This document shows positions 1 through 5,615 of a stretch of 11,878 nucleotides of DNA, in pieces. The stretch spans positions 1-11,878 of the forward strand of contig CAZLCI010000062.1 of assembly GCA_964558115.1 (NCBI GenBank). The letters run 5' to 3'. The stretch is from UBA3496 sp964558115. GTDB lineage: Bacteria > UBA8248. A model generated the notes under the pieces. That model saw only the letters and a program-made list of their open reading frames with translations, was not told where the DNA came from and made no database searches. A program made the position numbers and the translations under genes. Positions within the stretch are counted from its first letter, which is position 1. Every line of letters starts with the position of its first letter.

Positions 1-700
1 TACCCATACTGATCCCATAAATACCAATTTTAGATGAATCTACCTCTTCTCTCTCTAACAGATAATCAATAACTGCTGCTCCTGCCCTCTCATAATTATC
101 TCCAACAGCACGTATCTTTTGTATATTTGAATTTCCTTGACCGGGCCCATCCATAGTAAGAACATGAAATCCTCTCTCTGCAGCAACATTATGTCTTGCA
201 TGAGGAAAAGATTCTTTTGTCTGATCCATTCCAGGAACATAAATTATACAGGGTGCATTTCTTCTATCAGGAAGCAAATGAAGTAAGCAAGATATAGTTT
301 TTCCATCATCAAAAGGAACCTCTACCCTTTCAATTGGATAAGAGGCAACTTCAGAACGACGGTCTACCATTTCTTTTAATTTGTCACACAAATAAACCTT
401 GACAGGATTGTCATCATAAAAAATTGGATGTTGAGCCATACGATAAGATTCAACTGCATGATCATAATGCTCAGTTGCTGTATGATTAAAACCTTCTTGC
501 TGTGCTTTTTTTCCTAGTTCTTCGTGAAACTCCCCTGCTTCTTTCCATACCTTAGGCAACATCTGATAGTTGTGAGCTGTCTTGCCTTCTGGCACCTCAA
601 GATAATCACGCTCAAAATTCTGGACTCTTCCTCTAGTTTTCAGAGCAAGATCTAACATCCATTGCTGATTATCTCTTTTGGTTCTGAGATTTTTTATCAT
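1..700 (-). CDS. Alpha/beta hydrolase, 2,6-dihydroxypseudooxynicotine hydrolase-like (DUF1100/FrsA family), C-terminus outside window
   Basis: Reading the minus strand from an ATG at 698-700 gives 233 uninterrupted codons running off the left edge. The start has an AAAGGGG ribosome site about 7 bases upstream. Residues 1 to about 120 are helical and charged, as in the cap of this family. The hydrolase core then shows PGMDQTKE (156-163, oxyanion-hole region), DGPGQG (184-189) and the nucleophile elbow GISMG (229-233) with Ser231. The same series of motifs (GG-x-x-x-TKE, DGPGQG, G-x-S-x-GG) is what I recall from the nicotine-pathway C-C hydrolase of Paenarthrobacter, about 367 residues long, so roughly 130-150 residues including the catalytic Asp and His lie outside. 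It is the last gene of a four-gene minus-strand run, 58 bases after the CoA-transferase. The family includes both C-C bond hydrolases and esterases; the substrate is not determinable here. Confidence 0.85.
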   Translation of the reverse strand, partial: MIKNLRTKRDNQQWMLDLALKTRGRVQNFERDYLEVPEGKTAHNYQMLPKVWKEAGEFHEELGKKAQQEGFNHTATEHYDHAVESYRMAQHPIFYDDNPVKVYLCDKLKEMVDRRSEVASYPIERVEVPFDDGKTISCLLHLLPDRRNAPCIIYVPGMDQTKESFPHARHNVAAERGFHVLTMDGPGQGNSNIQKIRAVGDNYERAGAAVIDYLLEREEVDSSKIGIYGISMG

Positions 701-758
701 TTTTTTCCCCTTTAATCTTAAATCTCTCTTATAAAAAAATACAAATTATCAAAATATC

Positions 759-1940
759 TTATTTCTTTGACAGCAAAACACCCTTTTCACGTAAATTTAA
801 AATCTCACTTTCACTCAAACCGAACTCGGCAAGAATTTCATCAGTGTGCTCAGCAAGAATTGGAGGTGCAGTTCTTACTGAGGAAGGGGTCCGACTGAAT
901 TTAACAGATGGAGCAATCATTTTCAATTTTCCATACTTTTTATGAACTACTTCTGACAAGTAAGACATTTCTTCCATTTGCTCATCTTCATGAAGTTGTG
1001 AGGGTTGCCTCACCTTTGCACAGGGAACTTCAGCTTTGTCAAATTTTTCAATCCAAAAATCTGCGGTTTTTTTGAGTAAAGTTTTTTGTACTATGGGTAT
1101 AATTTTTTCTCTTGCATCGTGACGATCTCTGAAATTTTTCCAACAGCTATTTTCACTCAATTCCTTTAATTCAAGAACCCTACATGCATTCTTCCAAAAC
1201 CTTTCAACATCCATATATAAGTATATATGACCATCCAATGTATTATAAATTCTTGCTATTCTATCAGTAAGTGGATCTTTAACATTTTGAAGATCTTCTT
1301 TTTCACTCGCCCAAGTGAGTCTTCCTTGCTGTAATGATACTGCTCCACCTAGCAAAGAAGAGTCTATAAACTGACCAAAACCACTTCTCTCCCTAGAAAA
1401 TAAGGCCATTGATACTGCTGTACTTGATAAAGAGCCTGTAAAATAATCTATGAAATGTCCTTGAACAAGTTGTGGATTCCCACCACTGCCTTGCTCTGCA
1501 GGGATGCCTGAATAAGTCTGAACAATAGGATCGATTCCTCTTCTTGATTTTAGTGGACCCGACTGTCCGAAAGCAGAAATAGAAAGATAAACCATCCTTG
1601 GATTACTCTCTAATAAATGATCAGGACCAAGTCCGAGACTTTCTATCACTCCTGGGCGATAGCCTTCAACAAAAACGTCTATCTGCTTACACATTTCAAG
1701 AACTATTTTTTTTCCTTCTTTGTGCTTTAAATTAACAGCAATACTTCTTTTATTTCTATTCAAACCTAAAAACAATCTACTTTCTCCATCAAATGTAGAT
1801 GGGAATTCTCTAATAATATCACCATTTAATGGTTCTAACTTGATCACATTTGCCCCTGCATCAGCGAGCAATAAAGTACAGTATGGACCAGCAACATAAT
1901 GTGTAAGATCTAAAACTTTAATCCCATCTAAAGAACCCAT
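759..1940 (-). CDS. Family III CoA-transferase (CaiB/BaiF)
   Basis: The 393-residue product has the normal length for this family, whose members move CoA between a thioester and a free carboxylate through an aspartyl-CoA anhydride. Visible signatures are the N-terminal G-KVLDLTHYVAGPY block with LADAGANVIKLE (25-36), GYRPG (93-97), SISAFGQSGP (120-129) and IDYFTG (164-169), where Asp165 is the expected catalytic aspartate. Start ATG 1938-1940 is preceded by AAAGGAAATC. It begins 20 bases after the thioesterase gene and is followed 58 bases later by the hydrolase, so it is probably co-transcribed with both. Family III enzymes include formyl-CoA, carnitine, succinyl-CoA:benzylsuccinate, 2-methylacyl-CoA racemase and related proteins; sequence alone does not separate transferase from racemase reliably, although the intact transferase-type Asp165 and the gene context favour a transferase. 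The acyl substrate is unknown. Confidence 0.9.
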   Translation of the reverse strand: MGSLDGIKVLDLTHYVAGPYCTLLLADAGANVIKLEPLNGDIIREFPSTFDGESRLFLGLNRNKRSIAVNLKHKEGKKIVLEMCKQIDVFVEGYRPGVIESLGLGPDHLLESNPRMVYLSISAFGQSGPLKSRRGIDPIVQTYSGIPAEQGSGGNPQLVQGHFIDYFTGSLSSTAVSMALFSRERSGFGQFIDSSLLGGAVSLQQGRLTWASEKEDLQNVKDPLTDRIARIYNTLDGHIYLYMDVERFWKNACRVLELKELSENSCWKNFRDRHDAREKIIPIVQKTLLKKTADFWIEKFDKAEVPCAKVRQPSQLHEDEQMEEMSYLSEVVHKKYGKLKMIAPSVKFSRTPSSVRTAPPILAEHTDEILAEFGLSESEILNLREKGVLLSKK

Positions 1941-1960
1941 GATTTCCTTTGTAAAAAAAT

Positions 1961-2368
1961 TCAGTTTATCATTTCTTTTTTTTTCATTAACTTTTCATTA
2001 CTTCTATTTGTAATAATCAAAAAACGTTCATTCGTTCCTTCAGCTACTTTCTCATACTCGTCAAATATTTCTGCGATAAAAAGACACCTCATCCGATCTC
2101 TTTGAATTAATGTTGTCTTAACGGTTATCTTCATTCCTTTTGGAGTTCCAGACAAATGACTTAATGATACCTTTGTACCAACAGATGTCATCTCATCTGG
2201 CAAAAAAGGAATTAAAGATAGAAAGGCACTCCTTTCCATAAACCTAACCAAATCTGGAGTCGAAACTACTTCAGATTTAGTCCCTCTTAAATGAAAAGGG
2301 ACGTGTTCCTCTTCGACTAAAATCGAATAAGTGCCCTCAAGCCCAATAGGAATATCATCCAAACTCAT
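1961..2368 (-). CDS. Hotdog-fold acyl-CoA thioesterase, FlK (fluoroacetyl-CoA thioesterase)-like
   Basis: A 135-residue single-domain protein. The block MTSVGTKVSLSHLSGTPKGM (60-79) followed by E-x-x-EKVAEGTNERF (about 103-116) is typical of the FlK-like thioesterase group. From memory, the FlK triad is Thr42/Glu50/His76. Here Thr37, Glu45 and His71 lie at the same spacing (8 and 26 residues), and Gly64 and Arg115 fall at the same constant offset from FlK Gly69 and Arg120. The two lid phenylalanines of FlK have no aromatic counterpart at that offset (Arg28 and Lys31), so real fluoroacetyl-CoA selectivity is doubtful; general release of an acyl group from CoA in the cytoplasm is more likely. 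Start ATG 2366-2368 has a TTTGGAGAAAG ribosome site. It lies 12 bases after the MDR oxidoreductase gene and 20 bases before the CoA-transferase gene. Confidence 0.8.
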   Translation of the reverse strand: MSLDDIPIGLEGTYSILVEEEHVPFHLRGTKSEVVSTPDLVRFMERSAFLSLIPFLPDEMTSVGTKVSLSHLSGTPKGMKITVKTTLIQRDRMRCLFIAEIFDEYEKVAEGTNERFLIITNRSNEKLMKKKEMIN

Positions 2369-2380
2369 ACTTTCTCCAAA

Positions 2381-3355
2381 TTAAACAGACAAAACTATTT
2401 TTCCAAAAACAGAACCAGTCATTAAGATCTCATGTGAACGTGCGGCATCTGCTAAATCTACTATTTCACCTACAACAGAACGAATCTTTTCATTTCTAAG
2501 CAAAACTTCTAATTGACTAGTCATACTCGAAAAAAAACAATCAGAATTAAAAAGACTCATTCCTCTAACATCAATATCTTTTGAATAAAAAGGAGGATAA
2601 GTTACTGTGCCACTAGGATTTTTTCCAGTACCTGAACCCAACAAAACAATTGTCCCAAATTTTTTTATGGCCTGACAATCTAAATCAAAGTTTTCACTTG
2701 CAACCATCTCGATAATTGAATCTACTCCTCTTCCAGATGTCTCTTTTAAACATTCAGAAACCCAATCTTGCTCTCTATAATTGAACACTAGATCAGCACC
2801 AAGATCTTTACAAAACTCAGCTTTTTCTTTGGAACTAACCGTAGAAAAAACAGTTGCACCAGTTGCCTTTGCAATCTGTATTGCCATACTTCCTACTCCT
2901 CCAGCGCCACCATGAATTAAAATCGTTTCTCCAGGTTTTATTGAGGCCTTATAAACTAATGCGTAATACGCAGTATATAGAACACATGGAAAGGAAGCCC
3001 CTTGAATAAAATCAAAATTATCAGGTAAAATTGCCGAACGATGAGCATTCAAAAGAGAAAGTTCTGCATAACCTCCACTCACAGAAGAACCAAATACTCT
3101 ATCTCCTTCTTTAAAATTCTGCACACCTTCACCAACAGAAATCACCTCTCCGGCAGCATCAATTCCAGGAACCCACGGTAATTTCAAACCCTTGGAAAGA
3201 GGATGTGCACCAGAACGAAAAGTCGTATCTACAGGATTAACACCTGCGCCTTTTACTTTTATTAAAATTTCTCCTTCTGAAGGGATGGGATTTTCCATCT
3301 CTCCTAATTTCATAACATCTGGGTCACCAAAAGAATTTACTTGAATAGCTTTCAT
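2381..3355 (-). CDS. Zinc-independent MDR oxidoreductase, NADPH:quinone reductase-like
   Basis: The 324-residue product matches the quinone oxidoreductase branch of the medium-chain dehydrogenase/reductase superfamily. The N-terminal GroES-like catalytic domain carries GVNPVD (38-43) and VPGIDAAGEV (62-71). The Rossmann domain carries the NADP-binding loop HGGAGGVG (148-155) followed by AIQIAKATGA (158-167). I see no structural-zinc cysteine cluster and no catalytic zinc ligand set, which favours the zinc-free quinone/enone reductases over alcohol dehydrogenases. Start ATG 3353-3355 is preceded by a strong AGAGGGG site (3362-3368 on the other strand). It is the first gene of the minus-strand run and faces the divergent control region. 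In this setting it may reduce an unsaturated carbonyl or enoyl intermediate using NADPH; that role is inferred. Confidence 0.88.
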   Translation of the reverse strand: MKAIQVNSFGDPDVMKLGEMENPIPSEGEILIKVKGAGVNPVDTTFRSGAHPLSKGLKLPWVPGIDAAGEVISVGEGVQNFKEGDRVFGSSVSGGYAELSLLNAHRSAILPDNFDFIQGASFPCVLYTAYYALVYKASIKPGETILIHGGAGGVGSMAIQIAKATGATVFSTVSSKEKAEFCKDLGADLVFNYREQDWVSECLKETSGRGVDSIIEMVASENFDLDCQAIKKFGTIVLLGSGTGKNPSGTVTYPPFYSKDIDVRGMSLFNSDCFFSSMTSQLEVLLRNEKIRSVVGEIVDLADAARSHEILMTGSVFGKIVLSV

Positions 3356-3468
3356 TTTATTCCCCTCTTAAAAAACTTTTATTATGAAGATATTTCAAGA
3401 AATCTATACCTAGAAAGCAATTGAATCAATCAAAGAATAAACAAGAAACTTATTATTACGATGTTGGA

Positions 3469-3485
3469 ATCAATTGGAAATTGAT
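3469..3485. promoter_or_regulatory. Inverted repeat, candidate operator
   Basis: ATCAATT-GGA-AATTGAT is a perfect 7-base inverted repeat with a 3-base spacer. It ends four bases before the TTGACA box of the plus-strand promoter, where an activator or a repressor could bind. A related half-site (GAATCAAT) recurs 44 bases upstream at 3423-3430. AT-rich sequence makes short palindromes common, so the call rests mainly on position. Confidence 0.35.
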
Positions 3486-3489
3486 GTAC

Positions 3490-3517
3490 TTGACAATAAA
3501 AGTGAGCGAAAGATAAA
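3490..3517 (+). promoter_or_regulatory. Putative sigma70-type promoter of the VOC/acyl-CoA synthetase operon
   Basis: A perfect -35 box TTGACA (3490-3495) is followed after 16 bases by GATAAA (3512-3517), or after 17 bases by ATAAAG. The predicted transcription start near 3525 would leave a long untranslated leader of about 175 bases before the first VOC gene, and this leader contains the two short hydrophobic ORFs. Confidence 0.45.
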
Positions 3518-3529
3518 GTTCGAATATCC

Positions 3530-3610
3530 ATGAATCTTGAATATTTATTTATTGTGGCCGTTTTCATGCTACTCCATATAGATAATTTTCTCAGATGGAT
3601 TCGCCATTAA
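3530..3610 (+). other. Short hydrophobic ORF in leader region (26 codons)
   Basis: An ATG just downstream of the predicted transcription start opens a 26-codon frame whose peptide begins MNLEYLFIVAVFMLLH, a membrane-helix-like stretch, and ends FLRWIRH. No convincing ribosome site precedes it. It overlaps the next short ORF by 16 bases in another frame. It could be a leader peptide, the 5' part of a frameshifted small membrane protein, or chance in AT-rich DNA. Confidence 0.25.
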
Positions 3611-3699
3611 AACGACAATTCCATTGGATTTTTTATTTCATGAGAGCCATATTACTAGTCTCAGAGTTTTTCTTACAAACCAAAAGGAAGGAAATCTAA
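3595..3699 (+). other. Short hydrophobic ORF abutting the first VOC gene (34 codons)
   Basis: A 34-codon frame starts at ATG 3595 and stops with TAA at 3697-3699, one base before the TTG start of the VOC gene at 3701. The peptide has a hydrophobic core (WIFYF, RAILLVSEFFL) with basic ends (KRQ near the start, KRK near the end). The ribosome site of the VOC gene lies inside its last codons, which would permit translational coupling. No ribosome site of its own is visible, so expression is doubtful. Confidence 0.25.
3684..3694 (+). promoter_or_regulatory. Ribosome binding site fixing the TTG start of the first VOC gene
   Basis: The purine run AAGGAAGGAAA ends six bases before TTG 3701. No in-frame ATG lies upstream after the nearest in-frame stop, so this site supports TTG as the start. 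Confidence 0.75.
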
Positions 3700-3700
3700 A

Positions 3701-4090
3701 TTGAGTGTAATAGAGTCGTTACATCACGTACATTTAATAAGTTCTGACCCAGTTAAAACTTCAAAATGGTATATAGATTTTTTAGGTGCTGACCTAACTC
3801 ACGAAGACATAAAACATGGGGCGATAAATATCAGATTACAAATAGGAAATTTAAATCTATTTGTTCGCGGATTAAGAGAAAATGAGGAACTCTCTTCTAC
3901 ACAAAACTTATTACAAGAAGGCATTCATCATATCGGTCTCATGGTTGATGACATAAAAGAAATAATGAAAAGAACAACAGAAAATGGGGCAACAGAAATA
4001 GAAGAAATTCATACCGGTGTTACAGGAAATTGGGTTGCATTTATTCGTACCCCTGAAGGAGTATTAATTGAGTTCCTCCAAAAAAAATAA
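3701..4090 (+). CDS. Small VOC-superfamily (glyoxalase/bleomycin resistance/dioxygenase fold) protein
   Basis: A 129-residue protein with the two beta-alpha-beta-beta-beta modules expected of a minimal VOC protein. The first strand reads LHHVHLISSD (7-16) with His9 as the likely first metal ligand. The second module opens with GIHHIGLMVDD (74-84), giving His77, and the protein ends with TPEGVLIEFLQ (117-127), giving Glu124. These fit the metal-binding His/His/Glu layout, so a lyase, isomerase or dioxygenase activity is possible. The start is TTG with a good purine-rich ribosome site. It is the first gene of the plus-strand operon and its 3' end contains the start of the next gene. Family members of this size include methylmalonyl-CoA epimerase-like and glyoxalase-like proteins; I cannot choose among them. 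Confidence 0.82.
   Translation: MSVIESLHHVHLISSDPVKTSKWYIDFLGADLTHEDIKHGAINIRLQIGNLNLFVRGLRENEELSSTQNLLQEGIHHIGLMVDDIKEIMKRTTENGATEIEEIHTGVTGNWVAFIRTPEGVLIEFLQKK
4055..4061 (+). promoter_or_regulatory. Ribosome binding site inside the first VOC gene, for the second VOC gene
   Basis: GAAGGAG lies six bases upstream of TTG 4068, within the coding sequence for the Pro-Glu-Gly of the first VOC protein. It identifies TTG 4068 as the start of the second VOC gene, which overlaps the first by 23 bases. Confidence 0.75.
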
Positions 4091-4739
4091 AGAAGTAAAT
4101 TTAAAAACACATAAAAAACTATCCCCACCAAAATTAAATCGCGTTCAGCATATTGGAATCAAAGTACATAATTTAGATTTGGCTGTCGAATTTTATAGAG
4201 ACATAATGGGAATGAAAATATCTGACAGATATGAACCAGGAGATAATCCTCATAATCCTTGGGGGATTTGCTTTTTAAGAAGTGGAAATCTTCATCACGA
4301 GATATCACTTATTGGTTACGCAAAAGAAAATAATCTCAAACCAAATAGAATTGGAATAAGAGAACCTGGAGTAGGATTACATCATTTCGCTTTCGAGGTA
4401 GATTCTAAAAAAGAATTTGAATCTTGGACAAGTCATCTTAAAGAAAACAAAATTGAATTTACTTCTGGTCCATTAGTTCATAGTCCTACCCATCCCGAAG
4501 GAGACGGAACGTTAGGAGAAAATAGAGCATTATATTTTTACGATCCATCGGGAAATGGAATAGAAATTTTTTGTGATATGGCTCGAATCAATGAAGAAGA
4601 TAATTCTATAGAAGAAAAATGGTTTAGAGATCGTTTGCAGAAGGATGGATATTCCAGAAATTCCTGCAACCCATCGAGACCATGGATACCCGGTCGATCT
4701 AGTATGGAAGGCGCTATTAAAAAATTTGGAGAAAAGTAA
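4068..4739 (+). CDS. VOC-family protein, type I extradiol dioxygenase-like
   Basis: A 223-residue protein. After a lysine-rich tail of about 22 residues comes the VOC fold: VQHIGIKVHNLDLAVEFYR (26-44, His28), GLHHFAFEVD (103-112, His106) and LYFYDPSGNGIEIFCD (155-170, Glu166). Tyr156 lies ten residues before Glu166, the same spacing as the active-site Tyr and ligand Glu recalled from BphC (Tyr250/Glu260) and homoprotocatechuate dioxygenase (Tyr257/Glu267). The block HSPTHPEGDGTLGENR (138-153) may supply a second-sphere His (138 or 142) but does not align cleanly with the BphC His241 position, and I see no counterpart of the third catalytic His, so ring cleavage is possible rather than shown. 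The C-terminal 45 residues are polar and rich in Trp, Pro and Arg. Translation is probably coupled to the preceding gene. It could instead be a non-cleaving VOC enzyme. Confidence 0.75.
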   Translation: MSSSKKNKEVNLKTHKKLSPPKLNRVQHIGIKVHNLDLAVEFYRDIMGMKISDRYEPGDNPHNPWGICFLRSGNLHHEISLIGYAKENNLKPNRIGIREPGVGLHHFAFEVDSKKEFESWTSHLKENKIEFTSGPLVHSPTHPEGDGTLGENRALYFYDPSGNGIEIFCDMARINEEDNSIEEKWFRDRLQKDGYSRNSCNPSRPWIPGRSSMEGAIKKFGEK

Positions 4740-4774
4740 TTTAAAATTGGACAGTTTGATTTTATATTTTTATT

Positions 4775-4780
4775 GAGAGG
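4775..4780 (+). promoter_or_regulatory. Ribosome binding site for the TTG-started metallo-hydrolase
   Basis: GAGAGG lies five bases before TTG 4786. An in-frame TGA at 4774-4776 rules out any start further upstream, which makes TTG the best choice. Confidence 0.7.
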
Positions 4781-4785
4781 ATAAT

Positions 4786-5601
4786 TTGGATAATACAAAT
4801 TGGTATAATATTCAGGAATTCGCACCAAACACATTCCAATTTAATGAGGCTGAACTCTGGAACATGTTTCTATTAATTGGTGAAGAAAGAGCTGTATCTA
4901 TTGATGGAGGAATTGGAATTGGAAGTGTGAGAGAGTTATGTGAAAGTATTACATCACTCCCAATGGAACACATTTTGACTCATACTCATTGGGACCACTT
5001 AGGGTCAATACATGAATGGGAATCTATTTCAGTTCACGAAAATGGCAAAAACAACTTATCTAATGATTTTGCGGAAGGATGTAAAGACTTTATTTCCAAT
5101 TGGAAAGGAAAAGAATTTCCTGAAAATTTCGTTTCAGAAAATTTTAAGTTGAAACCAGGGATATTTGGGCAACCTCTTTATGAGGGTCAAATAATTGATC
5201 TAGGTAATAGAAAATTACACATTTATGAAACACCGGGTCACTCTCCAGACAGTATTTCTATCTATGATGAAAAAGAAGGAGTGTTAATAACAGGGGATTT
5301 AGTAAAACCACATATGCCACTTTTTATTCAAGTACCAACTGCAGTTTTATCAGATTACGGTCCTTCACTTAGAAGACTTGAATCTATTTCAAAAGAGAAG
5401 AATGTTCGATGGATTTGCTCTGGACATTCAGAACCATTTGAAGATTTAAGTATAATTCCAGAAATGGCTGATTTTGTTGAAAAAATAGAAAAGGGAAATA
5501 TCGATCCTCCTCAAAAAATTGAAGCCGGAAAATGGGGATTAGTAGATGAATATCGGGCAGAAAGATTCCAAGTTTGGATTAATGATAATGCACGAAGATA
5601 G
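4786..5601 (+). CDS. Metallo-beta-lactamase-fold hydrolase
   Basis: The 271-residue product has the complete dinuclear metal site of this fold: THTHWDH (65-71, the H-x-H-x-D-H motif with His66, His68, Asp70, His71), GHSPDS (151-156, His152), ITGDLV (168-173, Asp171) and SGHSEP (212-217, His214). It resembles the glyoxalase II/lactonase-like members that hydrolyse thioesters, lactones or similar bonds. No signal peptide is seen, so it is cytoplasmic. The TTG start follows a GAGAGG site. It lies 46 bases after the second VOC gene, and its stop (5599-5601) is 14 bases before the first acyl-CoA synthetase start. In a ring-cleavage or CoA pathway it might open a lactone or hydrolyse a thioester; that is inference from context. 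Confidence 0.88.
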   Translation: MDNTNWYNIQEFAPNTFQFNEAELWNMFLLIGEERAVSIDGGIGIGSVRELCESITSLPMEHILTHTHWDHLGSIHEWESISVHENGKNNLSNDFAEGCKDFISNWKGKEFPENFVSENFKLKPGIFGQPLYEGQIIDLGNRKLHIYETPGHSPDSISIYDEKEGVLITGDLVKPHMPLFIQVPTAVLSDYGPSLRRLESISKEKNVRWICSGHSEPFEDLSIIPEMADFVEKIEKGNIDPPQKIEAGKWGLVDEYRAERFQVWINDNARR

Positions 5602-5602
5602 T

Positions 5603-5610
5603 GAGAAGGA
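5603..5610 (+). promoter_or_regulatory. Ribosome binding site fixing ATG 5616
   Basis: GAGAAGGA sits five bases before ATG 5616. This favours ATG 5616 over the in-frame GTG at 5601, which overlaps the stop codon of the preceding gene and would add five residues. Confidence 0.75.
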
Positions 5611-5615
5611 CAAAA

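Larger units (their letters stand above)
3356..3700. other. Divergent intergenic control region (345 bases)
   Basis: This is the only long stretch without a clear gene. It separates the minus-strand oxidoreductase run from the plus-strand VOC run. It holds a plus-strand sigma70-like promoter (3490-3517), an inverted repeat just upstream of it (3469-3485), three copies of the half-site ATCAAT or its complement (3425-3430, 3469-3474, 3480-3485), a short palindrome ATTGA-A-TCAAT (3420-3430), two short overlapping plus-strand ORFs encoding hydrophobic peptides (3530-3699), and ribosome sites for both flanking genes. For the minus-strand run a TTGATT...TATAGA pair near 3430-3396 was seen but its spacing (15 or 19) is poor. 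No terminator-like hairpin plus T-run was found. Confidence 0.7.

Noticed and set aside
1961..1990. T-rich run near the thioesterase/CoA-transferase junction as a terminator
   Set aside because: There is no stem before the run in either direction, and it encodes the lysine-rich C-terminus of the thioesterase.
1961..2368. Fluoroacetate resistance gene (flK)
   Set aside because: Only the family and catalytic layout match; the lid aromatic residues are missing and the neighbours are CoA catabolism genes.
4538..4834. Minus-strand open frame of 98 codons
   Set aside because: It lies antisense to the C-terminus of the extradiol-like VOC gene and the start of the metallo-hydrolase; it has no recognisable domain or ribosome site.
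5601..5615. GTG start for the first acyl-CoA synthetase
   Set aside because: The GAGAAGGA site lies downstream of it and is correctly spaced for ATG 5616.
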